Shown here: piece by piece, positions 55,908 to 64,000 of the stretch
How positions within the stretch are numbered: the first letter of the stretch is position 1
Layout: every line of letters starts with the position of its first letter
DNA from: Geomonas subterranea
GTDB lineage: Bacteria > Desulfobacterota > Desulfuromonadia > Geobacterales > Geobacteraceae
Direction of reading: 5' to 3'
NCBI RefSeq assembly: GCF_019063845.1
Contig: NZ_CP077683.1
Coordinates: forward strand, 1,178,001-1,242,000
Length of the DNA stretch: 64,000 nucleotides
The notes under the pieces: model-generated
What the model saw: the letters and a program-made list of their open reading frames with translations, nothing else
Database searches by the model: none
What the model was told of the DNA's origin: nothing
Position numbers and translations under genes: made by a program

Positions 55908-55938
55908 CGTTCTTATGGATCCTGATGCATAATCCCTC

Positions 55939-55997
55939 TTGACCTTTGATACCCCCTGGGGGTATTGTCTGTGTAACAGTATACCCCCGTGGGGTAT
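55939..55997 (+). promoter_or_regulatory. Promoter with two CsoR-type operators
   Basis: TTGACC (55939-55944) and TATTGT (55963-55968), spaced 18 bp, form the promoter. A palindrome ATACCCC-CTG-GGGGTAT-type (55949-55965) overlaps the spacer and the -10 box, and a second, ATACCCCCGTGGGGTAT (55981-55997), lies 32 bp downstream, 20 bp before the repressor start. Both have ATACCCC arms as in CsoR/RcnR-class operators, which supports metal-responsive autoregulation of the whole operon. Confidence 0.88.
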
Positions 55998-56018
55998 CAT
56001 TGAAGGAAGGAGGGAGCC

Positions 56019-56309
56019 ATGAGCGACTCGTCGAAGAACAAGCTTAATACCCGCGTGAAAAGGATCGCCGGGCAGGTGGCCGGCATTGAGCGGATGCTGG
56101 AGGAGAAGCGCTACTGCGTCGACATCCTGAATCAGATCTCCGCGGTGCGCTCCGCCCTCGATTCCCTTGGCGTCGAGCTGCTGACCCGCCACCTGGAGAA
56201 CTGTGTCCTGGGGCAGGGGGGCGACAAGCAGCACGACCAGGCCAAGCCGATGAGCCAGCAACAATTGCTGGACGAAGTCAAGACGGCACTGTCGCGTTTC
56301 CTGAAGTAG
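56019..56309 (+). CDS. csoR: CsoR-family metal-sensing repressor
   Basis: A 96-residue all-helical repressor. The sensing ligands fit the CsoR copper triad C33, H58 and C62 ([14 protein letters not shown] and [10 protein letters not shown]). Copper(I) binding in such proteins releases DNA. It is encoded directly behind its own operators and 23 bp before the copper-type ATPase gene. Closely related family members sense nickel, persulfide or formaldehyde; the C-H-C pattern plus the CPC-type pump argue for copper. Confidence 0.93.
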   Translation: MSDSSKNKLNTRVKRIAGQVAGIERMLEEKRYCVDILNQISAVRSALDSLGVELLTRHLENCVLGQGGDKQHDQAKPMSQQQLLDEVKTALSRFLK

Positions 56310-56331
56310 CGGTTTAGGGAGGATAAAGCCA

Positions 56332-58866
56332 ATGGTTGAAAAAGTATCGTTACGCGATCCGGTTTGCGGGATGGAAGTCGGAGAAGCTGCACCCCTCTCC
56401 GCGACACACCTGGGGACCAGTTACAAATTCTGCTCCGCGAGTTGCCTGGAGAAGTTTCTGGCCTCTCCCGACACGTATCTGAAGCAAGCCGCCGTGCCCG
56501 CACCGGACGAGTCGCCTGCAGCGGCAGAGCCGCTTGCTCCGCTTGAGCGGCCTGCTCCGGAGCAGGTGGAACAGTGCGAGTTGCCGCTTCTGGGGATGAA
56601 CTGCGCCGGATGCGCCGGGCGGATCGAGAAGACCCTGAACACGACGCCCGGCGTCGTGACCGCGGCGGTCAACTTCGCCACCACGCGGGCCAGCGTCACC
56701 TACGATCCGAACGGGACCAGCCCCGACGCGCTGAAGCAGGTGGTGCGCGACATGGGGTATGACGTCCTGGAGGCAGGGAGCGCCGGGACTGATACTGACG
56801 AGGCCAGCATGCTGGAAGCGCAGACCCAGGTGCACGAGGCGCAGTACCAAAAGAACAAGAAGAAGTTCTTCCTGGCGCTGGCGCTCACGCTGCCGGTCGC
56901 CATACTCGCCATGGCCGGCCATCTGGTCCCTGCCCTGGCCGATGCCTTCAACTTCCCGGGACGCGCCTGGGTCGAACTCGCCCTGACTACCCCGGTTCTG
57001 TTCTGGGCCGGGCGCGAGTTCTTCACCGGCGCCTGGGCCGCGGCAAAGCACCGGGTGGCCGACATGAACACCCTGGTTGCGCTTGGCACGCTCTCCGCGT
57101 ACGTCTTCAGCCTAGTGGCCACCATCGCGCCGGATTGGCTCATGGCGGGCGCGGGTAGCGAGGCTGGCGCTGCCGGGCACGGACATGCAATGGCATCACC
57201 GGTCGGCGTCTATTACGAGGTGGCCGCCATCATCGTCACCCTGATCCTTATGGGGCGCCTCCTGGAAGCACGTGCCCGCAGCAAGACCAGCGGCGCCATC
57301 CATGCCCTGATCGGCCTGCAGCCGAAGCTGGCGCGCGTGGTGCGCGACGGCAGGGAAGAGGACATCCCCATCGCCGAGGTTCAACTGGGTGACGTCATCG
57401 TGGTGCGCCCCGGCGAAAAAGTGCCGGTAGACGGTGAAGTGGTCGAAGGGGGCTCTTCAGTCGACGAGAGCATGCTGACCGGGGAACCGTTGCCGGTGCA
57501 CAAGAAACTCGGCGATACCGTCATCGGCGCCACCCTGAACAAGACCGGCTCATTCCGTATGCGCGCCACCCGGGTCGGCAAAGACACCGTGCTGCAGCAG
57601 ATCGTGCGCCTGGTGCAGCAGGCCCAGGGGAGCAAAGCCCCCATCCAGCGCCTGGCCGACCTGATCGCCAGCTATTTCGTCCCCGTTGTCATCAGTCTCG
57701 CCATCGCCACCTTCGTGATCTGGTTTGATGTGACGCCACCCGAGACCCGTCTCAACATGGCGGTGCTCACCTTCGTCTCGGTGCTGATCATCGCCTGCCC
57801 GTGTGCCCTCGGTCTGGCCACCCCGACTGCCATCATGGTTGGCACCGGACGCGGTGCCCAAAGCGGCATCCTGATCAAGGGGGGCGAGGCACTGGAAACG
57901 GCGCACAAGCTGACCACCATCGTTTTGGACAAGACCGGCACCATAACCCGCGGCGTCCCGTCAGTCACCGACATCGAAAGCGAGGGGCTGGACCGGAAGA
58001 CCTTGCTGCAGCTTGCCGCCTCGGCGGAGGGGGGCAGCGAGCACCCGCTCGGGGAAGCTATCGTGCGCGCGGCCGAAGAAGAGGGGCTCTCCAGATTGCC
58101 GGTAACCGGGTTCAACGCAATCCCCGGGCACGGCATCGAGGCGGAGGTGGACGGGAGGAAGGTCCTGGTCGGGACCGAACTGCTCCTTAAAAACAACGGC
58201 ATATCTGCCGATGCCGAATCTCTGCACCGTCTCGCCGATGCAGGCAAGACCCCGGTCCTGGTAGCGGTTGACGGGAGCTATGCCGGCGTCGTCGCCATTG
58301 CCGATCCGATCAAGGAAGGGTCAGCCGGCGCCGTGAAGCGGCTGCACGACCTGGGGCTCGAGGTGATCATGCTGACCGGCGACAACCGCCGCACCGCCGA
58401 TTCCATTGCCCGCCAGGTCGGCGTGGACCGCGTGGTGGCCGAAGTGTTGCCGGACGGTAAGGGCGAGGAAATCAGGAAACTGCAGGCGCAGGGCAAGATA
58501 GTCGCCATGGTGGGCGACGGCATCAACGACGCCCCGGCGCTAGCCCAGGCCGACGTCGGCATCGCCATGGGAAGCGGCACCGACGTCGCCATCGAGGCGG
58601 CCGACATCACGCTGGTGCGCGGGGACCTGAACGGCGTCATTTCCAGCATCGCGCTGTCCCGCGCCACCATCGCCAACATCAAGCAGAACCTGTTCTTCGC
58701 TTTCATCTACAACATCCTCGGCATCCCGATTGCGGCCGGGATCCTGTATCCGTTCACCGGCTGGCTGTTGAGCCCGATCATCGCCTCGCTCACCATGGCA
58801 CTCTCGTCGGTGAGCGTGGTGACCAACGCCCTGCGGCTGCGCGGCTTCACCGTAGAAAGGGGGTAA
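56332..58866 (+). CDS. copA: Copper-translocating P-type ATPase with N-terminal YHS domain
   Basis: An 844-residue P1B-ATPase. Residues 6-48 form a YHS/TRASH-type metal module (DPVCGMEVG...[13 protein letters not shown]). Residues 84-150 form an HMA domain with [10 protein letters not shown] (C91, C94). Eight helices follow, with the transport motif CPC (489-491) in [14 protein letters not shown], the phosphorylation site DKTGT (D533), TGDN, and [14 protein letters not shown]. It exports Cu(I) (or Ag) from the cytoplasm. A GGAGG-type site precedes the ATG. The YHS domain at the N-terminus is a less common addition and may take metal from a partner. Confidence 0.95.
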   Translation: MVEKVSLRDPVCGMEVGEAAPLSATHLGTSYKFCSASCLEKFLASPDTYLKQAAVPAPDESPAAAEPLAPLERPAPEQVEQCELPLLGMNCAGCAGRIEKTLNTTPGVVTAAVNFATTRASVTYDPNGTSPDALKQVVRDMGYDVLEAGSAGTDTDEASMLEAQTQVHEAQYQKNKKKFFLALALTLPVAILAMAGHLVPALADAFNFPGRAWVELALTTPVLFWAGREFFTGAWAAAKHRVADMNTLVALGTLSAYVFSLVATIAPDWLMAGAGSEAGAAGHGHAMASPVGVYYEVAAIIVTLILMGRLLEARARSKTSGAIHALIGLQPKLARVVRDGREEDIPIAEVQLGDVIVVRPGEKVPVDGEVVEGGSSVDESMLTGEPLPVHKKLGDTVIGATLNKTGSFRMRATRVGKDTVLQQIVRLVQQAQGSKAPIQRLADLIASYFVPVVISLAIATFVIWFDVTPPETRLNMAVLTFVSVLIIACPCALGLATPTAIMVGTGRGAQSGILIKGGEALETAHKLTTIVLDKTGTITRGVPSVTDIESEGLDRKTLLQLAASAEGGSEHPLGEAIVRAAEEEGLSRLPVTGFNAIPGHGIEAEVDGRKVLVGTELLLKNNGISADAESLHRLADAGKTPVLVAVDGSYAGVVAIADPIKEGSAGAVKRLHDLGLEVIMLTGDNRRTADSIARQVGVDRVVAEVLPDGKGEEIRKLQAQGKIVAMVGDGINDAPALAQADVGIAMGSGTDVAIEAADITLVRGDLNGVISSIALSRATIANIKQNLFFAFIYNILGIPIAAGILYPFTGWLLSPIIASLTMALSSVSVVTNALRLRGFTVERG

Positions 58867-58868
58867 CC

Positions 58869-59087
58869 ATGGACGCGTCTCAAATTTTCGTCACCCTGGG
58901 CGGAGCGGCCCTGATTTTATTCAACCTCTGGTTCTTTTTCGGCAAGAAGGCTACCATCAAGCCTGTCGCCGCTAAGGGAGCACTTTATGCCTGCCCGATG
59001 CACCCATGGATCACCAGCGAGGACCCGACCGCCGACTGCTCGATCTGCGGCATGAAGCTCGTCAAGAGCGAAGAGGTGGGTAAGTAG
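58869..59087 (+). CDS. Small membrane-anchored heavy-metal-binding domain protein
   Basis: A 72-residue protein that starts 2 bp after the ATPase stop. Residues 6-25 form a membrane anchor. Residues 40-66 form a heavy-metal-binding domain with ACPMHPWI, then CSICGMKLV. The same CPMHP...CPICGM pattern recurs in the CusB-like adaptor at 63329. It probably hands Cu(I) to or from the pump. Being coupled to the ATPase gene makes the function more certain. Confidence 0.92.
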   Translation: MDASQIFVTLGGAALILFNLWFFFGKKATIKPVAAKGALYACPMHPWITSEDPTADCSICGMKLVKSEEVGK

Positions 59088-59315
59088 CAGGGATGCGGTT
59101 GTGTGTGGAATATTCTGCTGGATACGTGGAATATTCCCCCGCAGCCGTTGCCCTGGACCGCCGTCGCCTCCCGCTGGTCACGCCATTCCAGCTGGTTACG
59201 CTTTTATTCCTGTTTGGCATGACACTTGATTAAGAGTAGCCGGTGGTTGTTGAAAGGAGATGCCGCGGGGTTCCGCCTCCTCGGTCCCGCGGCATCTTTC
59301 AACTTCAACACCTCC

Positions 59316-59540
59316 CTCACCCGGCCTTCGGCCACCCTCTCCCAGGGGGCGAGGGCAGGGGCCACCATCCGGCCTTCGGCCACCCTCTCCCAGGGGGCGG
59401 GGGCAGGGGCCACCATCCGGTTTTCGGCCACCCTCTCCCAGAGGGCGAGGGCAGGGGCCACCATCCGGCCTTCGGCCACCCTCTCCCAGGGGGCGAAGGC
59501 AGGGGCCACCATCCGGTTTTCGGCCACCCTCTCCAGAGGG
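59316..59540. repeat. 48-bp tandem repeat, five copies
   Basis: Units of about 48 bp with GCC(T/-)TCGGCCACCCTCTCCC and a C(A/G)GGGGGCGAGGGCAGGGGCCACCATCCGG tail. Two subtypes alternate (GGCCTTCGGCC and GGTTTTCGGCC). An open frame runs through because 48 is a multiple of 3. It occupies the 551-bp gene-free stretch between the metal operon and the ABC permease. Confidence 0.92.
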
Positions 59541-59573
59541 GGGAGGGTGTGGTCAGCGATGTACACACGTCCA

Positions 59574-59600
59574 CTGTAGGGGCGAATAATCATTCGCCCC
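59574..59600. repeat. GTAG-type palindromic repeat
   Basis: A single copy, CTGTAGGGGCGAATAATCATT-like, followed by CGCCCC; it ends 38 bp before the ABC permease start. It is the only copy in the window not found as a pair. Confidence 0.88.
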
Positions 59601-59638
59601 CCCATTTGCACCGATCGACACCGCAGCACGGAGAAACG

Positions 59639-60799
59639 ATGAAACTGCACACCATCTCGATCAACAACCTGAAACGCCGCAAGGCCAAGATGGCGTTCTT
59701 GACCATCGGCCTCATGGTCGGCATAGCCACCATCGTGACCCTGGTCACCCTGACCCGCTCCATGTCCAACGACATCGAGCGCAAAATGGACGAATTCGGC
59801 GCCAACATCCTGATCACCCCGCAGAGTAACGGCCTGTCCATGAACTACGGCGGCATCAACCTCGGTGGCGTCACCTTCGACCAGCGCGAGATCAAGGAGG
59901 CTGACCTCGACAAGGTCCGCAAGATCAAGAACAACAAGAACATCTCCTCCATCTCTCCCAAGGTGCTGGGCGGCGTCAAGGTGGGTACCCACGACGTGCT
60001 GCTGGTCGGGGTCGATTTCGCGGCAGAGCTCAAGATGAAGCAGTGGTGGCAGATCTTCGGCAGCGAGCCCAAGGCGGACCACGAGGTGCTTTTGGGAAGC
60101 GACGCCTCCAACACCCTCAACGCAACTTCCGGCGACAATATCGAGATCAAGGGTGAGAAGTTCAAGGTGGCCGGTGTTCTGAACCAGACTGGCTCACAGG
60201 ATGACTCGCTGGTCTTCATGGCGCTCCCGAAAGCGCAAAAGGTGCTCGGCAAGGAAGGAAAGATCACCATGGCGGAGGTCGCCGCCCTCTGCTCCGGCTG
60301 CCCCATCTCCGACATGGTGAACCAGATCGCCGAACTGCTCCCGGACAGCAAGGTTTCCGCGATCCAGCAGGTCGTGGCGGGGCGCCTGAAGGCACTGGAC
60401 CAGTTCAAACGCTTCTCCTACGCCATGGCAAGCGTGGTCGTCTTCATCGGCTCCCTCATCGTCTTCGTCACCATGATGGGGAGTGTGAACGAGCGCACCA
60501 CCGAGATCGGTGTGTTCCGCGCCATCGGCTTCAGGAAGAGCCACATCATGCGCATCATCCTTCTGGAGGCCGCTCTGGTGAGCCTTTTGGCCGGCGTGCT
60601 CGGCTACGCGGCCGGCATGGGGGGCGCGAAGCTCGCGCTCCCGTTCATGGCGGAGACGAAGAACGCACACCTGGTCTGGGACACCACTATCGCCTTCGGC
60701 TCGATAGCGCTGGCGCTGCTTCTTGGCATCCTGGCCAGCCTCTACCCTGCGCTGCACGCCAGCAAGATGGACCCGACCGAAGCCCTGCGGGCACTCTAA
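59639..60799 (+). CDS. FtsX/MacB-type ABC permease
   Basis: A 386-residue permease with ATG 59639 behind ACGGAGAAA; the frame is open further upstream, but only through repeats. TM1 is at 19-41 (MAFLTIGLMVGIATIVTLVTL), followed by a periplasmic domain (45-265) with LCSGCPI as a possible metal-ligand Cys pair near 219-222, then three helices with MGSVNERTTEIGVFRAIGFRKSHIM and the closing LHASKMDPTEALRAL. It couples to the ATPase gene downstream. Its position between a metal ATPase operon and a TolC/CusB-like set suggests an envelope stress or metal export job; the substrate is unproven. Confidence 0.9.
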   Translation: MKLHTISINNLKRRKAKMAFLTIGLMVGIATIVTLVTLTRSMSNDIERKMDEFGANILITPQSNGLSMNYGGINLGGVTFDQREIKEADLDKVRKIKNNKNISSISPKVLGGVKVGTHDVLLVGVDFAAELKMKQWWQIFGSEPKADHEVLLGSDASNTLNATSGDNIEIKGEKFKVAGVLNQTGSQDDSLVFMALPKAQKVLGKEGKITMAEVAALCSGCPISDMVNQIAELLPDSKVSAIQQVVAGRLKALDQFKRFSYAMASVVVFIGSLIVFVTMMGSVNERTTEIGVFRAIGFRKSHIMRIILLEAALVSLLAGVLGYAAGMGGAKLALPFMAETKNAHLVWDTTIAFGSIALALLLGILASLYPALHASKMDPTEALRAL

Positions 60800-60912
60800 C
60801 CTCTCACCCCCCTCCTTTGACGGGAGGGGGCAGGGGGGGGATGTTGCCATCGGCGTTGCCTGTGGCCGCTTCCCCCTCACCCGGCCCCTTCCTCCCCGTC
60901 AGGGGGGAGGGG
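60800..60912. repeat. C/G-rich palindromic elements between the ABC permease and ATPase genes
   Basis: Two back-to-back C/T- and G/A-rich stem-loops: TCACCCCCCTCC...GGAGGGGGCAGGGGGGG and CCTTCCTCCCC...GGGGGGAGGGGG. They separate two genes that are expected to be co-transcribed. Confidence 0.8.
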
Positions 60913-60934
60913 GACTGCGATAAATGAGGACGAA

Positions 60935-61603
60935 ATGGCTATCATAGAGATGAAGAACGTGAAGAAGCAGTACCAGACCGGCTCCGACCTCGTGGAGGCG
61001 CTGCGCGGCGTGGACATCACCATCGAGGCAGGAGAATTCATCACCATCATGGGGCAGTCCGGTTCCGGCAAGAGTACGCTCCTCTCCGTCCTGGGGGGGA
61101 TGAACCATCCAACCAGCGGTGAAGTGGAGATGGCCGGGGTGAAGCTGTACCAGTTGAAAAGCGAGGAGTTGGCCGACTTCCGCGCCCAGAACCTCGGCTT
61201 CGTGTTCCAGTCCTTTCACCTGATCCAGTACCTGACCGCGCTCGAGAACGTCATGCTGCCGCTCGCCATCGTGAAGATGAGCACCGCCGCCAAGAAGGAG
61301 GCGGCGCGCCAGGCGCTGGAGCGGGTCGGACTCGGTGCCAAGACCGACCGGCTCCCCAACCAGCTCTCCGGCGGGGAACAGGAGCGTGTCGCCATCGCCC
61401 GCGCCATCGTCAACAACCCGCACATCCTGCTCGCCGACGAGCCGACCGGAAACCTCGACTCGAAAACGAGCGAGGAAGTCATGGCGCTCTTCAGGCAACT
61501 GAATGAGGCGGGGCAGACAGTGGTCATGGTCACTCACAACCCCGAGAACGGAGCTTATTCGGACCGCACCATCCATCTCAAGGATGGCTTGATCAGTGCG
61601 TAG
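60935..61603 (+). CDS. LolD/MacB-type ABC ATPase
   Basis: A 222-residue ATPase partner of the upstream permease. Walker A is [10 protein letters not shown]-loop [15 protein letters not shown], signature [15 protein letters not shown] (with E for Q in GGEQQ), Walker [17 protein letters not shown]-loop VTHNPENG. The group is mechanotransmissive rather than import-type. It is followed by a strong terminator, so the pair is its own transcription unit. Confidence 0.93.
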   Translation: MAIIEMKNVKKQYQTGSDLVEALRGVDITIEAGEFITIMGQSGSGKSTLLSVLGGMNHPTSGEVEMAGVKLYQLKSEELADFRAQNLGFVFQSFHLIQYLTALENVMLPLAIVKMSTAAKKEAARQALERVGLGAKTDRLPNQLSGGEQERVAIARAIVNNPHILLADEPTGNLDSKTSEEVMALFRQLNEAGQTVVMVTHNPENGAYSDRTIHLKDGLISA

Positions 61604-61628
61604 AGTCGGCAATCGTTGCTTAAAATCT

Positions 61629-61678
61629 AAAAATCTGGAGAACACACACTTCTCGTACTTCGTGCTCTCCAGATTTTT
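61629..61678 (+). terminator. Terminator of the ABC permease/ATPase pair
   Basis: AAAAATCTGGAGA and TCTCCAGATTTTT form a perfect 13-bp stem (AACACACACTTCT... loop), and a T-rich tail follows. Confidence 0.9.
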
Positions 61679-61873
61679 CTATTTATGCGATTTTCTTCTC
61701 ATCTGAAAGATTAACCTGCCGATGTGTGTATAATATTCCACTGTAACTGCCGAATATCCTTCGCTGAAATTTATGCCCCCAGTGTCTGATGCTTTGTAAA
61801 TCGCGCAGTTATCAGTCGGGCACGGATCGTGTAAAAGTATCGTGAAAGTTACTGTCAAGTTTGTGGAGTCACC

Positions 61874-63151
61874 ATGAAATACCGGCTTCTTTTTCTGTAC
61901 CTGTCGTTGACCCTCCTGCTCTCCGCACCCGCGGTTCATGCCGACCAGGCAAGCCCAGCCATAGAAAATCTCGATCAACTGGTGCAGACCGCCCTGGCCA
62001 ACAACCCGGAACTCAAGTCGTCGTCGGCCCGCTGGGAGATGTACCGAAGCCGTATCAGGCAGGCGGGCGCCCTGGAAGATCCCATGCTGATGCTGAAGAT
62101 CCAGAACGGCGTGGTGACCGATCCCGTGAACTTCAAGCGCGACGGCATGACGCAGAAGGTGGTCGGTATCAGCCAGTTGATCCCCTTTGCCGGCAAGAGA
62201 CAGCTGAAAGAGGATATCGCCGCCGCCGAGGCCGAGACCTATCGCTGGAGCGTGGAGGAGCGCAAGCTCGAGCTCGCCCGCATGGTGCGCGAGGCATACT
62301 ACCAGGTCTACTTCGTCGACAAGTCGCTGGGGATCATCGACAAGAACATCAGGATACTGGACGACTTCATCACCCTGGCCCAGACCAAGTACTCGGTGGG
62401 GCAGGGCGCCCAGCAGGACATCTACAAGGCGCTCCTAGAGCGCTCCAAGATGCTGGACATGAAGATATCCCTGGAGCAGCAGCGCAGGAGCCTGGAGGTC
62501 AACCTCAACTCCCTGTTGAACCGGCCGCAGACGACCAAGGTCGGCGCCATAACGGATTTCAAGCTGGCCCCGTTCACGTACACCCCCGAGCAATTGCTCG
62601 ACATCGCTGAGGAAAACCGCCCGCAGCTGAAGACCATCAAGGCACAGATCGAGAAGGGGAGGGTGGGGCACCTGCTGGCCCAGAAGGAATCGTATCCCGA
62701 CTTCAACGTCTCCTTCGAGTACATGCAGCGCGACAAGGCGATGGGGAGCGACGGCTCCGACATGTATTCGCTGGGCGTCACATTCAACCTGCCGATCCAG
62801 AAAGAGCGGCGGGCAGCCATGAGGGCGGAGTCCTCCTCCGAGGTCAACATGGCCAGCGAGGAGCTGAGCGGCGCCAGGAACACCATCTCATCCGGGATCA
62901 ACGACCTCCTGGCGCAGCTGGAGCGGCGCAAAAAGCTGATTGATCTCTACACCACCGGCATCATTCCCCAGGCCGAGCAGTCGCTCGAGTCTGCGGTGAT
63001 CGGCTACCGGGTCAACAAGGTGGACTTCCTGACCCTGCTGGACAACCGGGTCACCCTTTTCAACTACGAGCGCGAATACTACGACTCGATGGCTGATTAC
63101 CAGATGAAGCTGGCCCAGCTGGAAGCGCTGGTGGGCAAGGAACTGCGCTAG
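61874..63151 (+). CDS. TolC/CusC-family outer-membrane efflux protein
   Basis: A 425-residue protein with a signal peptide cleaved after VHA (about 23). Two OEP repeats follow, including LDQLVQTALANNPELKSSSARWEMYRSRIRQAGALEDPMLML and the GKRQLKEDIAAAEAE helix, typical of the heavy-metal (CusC/CzcC-like) group. It is shorter than the TolC at 30578 and clearly different from it. It probably pairs with the CusB-like adaptor 177 bp downstream to form an RND-type metal efflux set, the pump itself lying beyond the window. Confidence 0.9.
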   Translation: MKYRLLFLYLSLTLLLSAPAVHADQASPAIENLDQLVQTALANNPELKSSSARWEMYRSRIRQAGALEDPMLMLKIQNGVVTDPVNFKRDGMTQKVVGISQLIPFAGKRQLKEDIAAAEAETYRWSVEERKLELARMVREAYYQVYFVDKSLGIIDKNIRILDDFITLAQTKYSVGQGAQQDIYKALLERSKMLDMKISLEQQRRSLEVNLNSLLNRPQTTKVGAITDFKLAPFTYTPEQLLDIAEENRPQLKTIKAQIEKGRVGHLLAQKESYPDFNVSFEYMQRDKAMGSDGSDMYSLGVTFNLPIQKERRAAMRAESSSEVNMASEELSGARNTISSGINDLLAQLERRKKLIDLYTTGIIPQAEQSLESAVIGYRVNKVDFLTLLDNRVTLFNYEREYYDSMADYQMKLAQLEALVGKELR

Positions 63152-63162
63152 CTCCGTTTCCC

Positions 63163-63256
63163 TATCGCTCCTCCCCCCGGAGGGGGAGGAGCGATAGGGG
63201 GGGGACGCTGTCAGGAGCCCCCTCCCTGTCCCTCCCCCTCCGGGGGAGGGGACTTA
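63163..63256. repeat. C/G-rich palindromic element
   Basis: Two CTCCCCC/GGGGGAG stem-loops in a row (CTCCTCCCCCCGGAGGGGGAGGAG and CCTCCCCCTCCGGGGGAGGGG), between the outer-membrane and adaptor genes. Confidence 0.82.
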
Positions 63257-63328
63257 GCTGCCGGACTGTGAGGCCTTTGTGAATCGAAGGCCGCCTGAAT
63301 AAATTTCTACCCCACGAGGTATTTACTC

Positions 63329-64000
63329 ATGAACAAAAGCGTCAAGGTTGCAGTTCCCATCATCCTGATTCTGGTAGCGGCGGCAGTCGGCGGAGGATAC
63401 TACCTGTGGCACCAGAAGCACCAGGCGCCGGCCGGCAAGGAAAAGGCGGCCCAGGGGCAGGTGCTCTACACCTGCGCCATGCACCCTTTCATCATCAAGG
63501 ACAAGCCGGGGACCTGCCCCATCTGCGGGATGCAGCTGATCAAGAAGGTGGAGGGGACCCAGGCGAGCGCCGAGGAGCAGAAGATGCTCGGGCACGTCTC
63601 GCTCTCGCCGACCCAGTCGGTCATGGCCAACGTCGCCACGGTGCCTGCCGAATACGCGCCCCTTTCCAAGGAGATCAACGCGGTCGGCATCGTGCAGTAC
63701 GACCAGTCCAAGCAGGCCAAGGTGACCGCATGGGTGGCCGGGCGCATCGACAAGCTTAACGTGAACACGGTAGGCGCCTTCGTCTCCAAGGGACGGCCGG
63801 TGGCGGAGATCTACTCGCCCGACCTGGTCGCCGCGCAGCAGGAATACCTCCTGGCGCTGAGAAGCCGCGAGCAGTTCAAAAAATCGAGCATCGACGCCAT
63901 CTCCCAGGGGGGCGAAGGGCTGGTGGCCTCGGCGCGCCAGAGGCTCAAGCTCCTGGGGGTGAAGGACGAGCAGATCGCCGGACTGGAAAAGGCGGGACAC
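63329..64000 (+). CDS. CusB-like RND efflux adaptor with heavy-metal-binding domain (partial, 3' end cut)
   Basis: The window ends inside this gene; 224 codons are visible from ATG 63329 (CACGAGG upstream). A membrane anchor (4-23) is followed by a heavy-metal-binding domain with CAMHPFI, then CPICGMQLIKK. The adaptor body then begins with VATVPAEYAPLSKEINAVGIVQYDQSKQAKVTAWVAGRIDKLNVNTVGAFVSKGRPVAEIYSPDLVAAQQEYL, the CusB/CzcB lipoyl and helical hairpin region. It should bridge the TolC-like protein to an RND pump encoded to the right. The Cu(I)/Ag(I) subclass fits the CPMHP-type module. Confidence 0.92.
   Translation, partial: MNKSVKVAVPIILILVAAAVGGGYYLWHQKHQAPAGKEKAAQGQVLYTCAMHPFIIKDKPGTCPICGMQLIKKVEGTQASAEEQKMLGHVSLSPTQSVMANVATVPAEYAPLSKEINAVGIVQYDQSKQAKVTAWVAGRIDKLNVNTVGAFVSKGRPVAEIYSPDLVAAQQEYLLALRSREQFKKSSIDAISQGGEGLVASARQRLKLLGVKDEQIAGLEKAGH

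Noticed and set aside
59226-59579. 117-codon open frame over the 48-bp repeat
   Set aside because: The period divisible by three keeps the frame open; composition is that of a repeat and there is no ribosome binding site.
61679-61978. 99-codon minus-strand frame before the TolC-like gene
   Set aside because: It overlaps the start of a signal-peptide-bearing gene, has no ribosome binding site and carries no motif.

Overview
The window looks like a chromosomal segment of a Geobacter/Geomonas-type anaerobe (Desulfuromonadota). I infer this from the high-GC coding sequence, a c-type heme sensor, a monoheme cytochrome, an indolepyruvate ferredoxin oxidoreductase next to phenylacetate-CoA ligases, rubredoxin, several RND/ABC export sets, and dispersed palindromic repeats in the gaps. 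No phage, plasmid, transposase or CRISPR system is visible. The right end cuts through a gene.

Layout. 0-5 kb: cold-shock gene (-), YaiI/DUF188 protein, a J-domain/LRR fusion, then two PLP-dependent sulfur amino acid enzymes (-) behind a SAM-I riboswitch with its own promoter and terminator. 5.6-11.8 kb: a MucR-type regulator with a histone H1-like tail, a three-domain acyl-AMP ligase/ACP/acyltransferase, an MFS carrier and two lipoproteins. 12-18.5 kb: a frameshifted AI-2E-family permease gene, an exported protein, and an ABC ATPase/two-FtsX permease/CrtC-like lipocalin operon. 18.5-22.2 kb: tRNA-Ala(GGC) (-), a heme-PAS-GGDEF-EAL protein and tRNA-Leu(CAA). 22.4-27.1 kb: a periplasmic glutaredoxin-like protein, a zinc-ribbon HEAGH membrane protein, an OxlT-like MFS carrier, a 55-residue zinc-ribbon protein, a 0.73-kb array of 42/43-bp hairpin repeats, and superoxide dismutase (-). 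27.3-32.4 kb: a MacA-MacB(ATPase)-MacB(permease)-TolC operon. 32.5-35.5 kb: TcdA, DUF72, methyltransferase and a small membrane protein.

35.8-48 kb is one metabolic block on the + strand: IorAB, phenylacetate-CoA ligase, an ACT-ACT protein, two LivK-type binding proteins, LivHMGF, and a second phenylacetate-CoA ligase. It reads as uptake of branched-chain or aromatic amino acids plus oxidative conversion of aryl-pyruvates to aryl-acetyl-CoA. A cytochrome c follows.

48.4-55.8 kb: a probable NrfD remnant, an MFS-VOC-PPOX operon (-), and a rubredoxin/CoA-disulfide-reductase-like/aconitase operon (+). 55.9-64 kb is a metal (probably copper) resistance island. It contains a CsoR-type repressor with two ATACCCC-type operators, a CopA-type ATPase, a small heavy-metal-binding protein, an ABC permease/ATPase pair, a TolC-like outer membrane protein and the start of a CusB-like adaptor.

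Intergenic DNA is rich in repeats: nine copies of a GTAG-headed palindrome, CCCTCTCCC/GGGAGAGGG elements (one triplicated inside the liv operon together with the end of livG), a 48-bp x5 array, and the 18-unit hairpin array. The hairpin array is the most unusual structure here. Functions were inferred by reading motifs; no database search was run.
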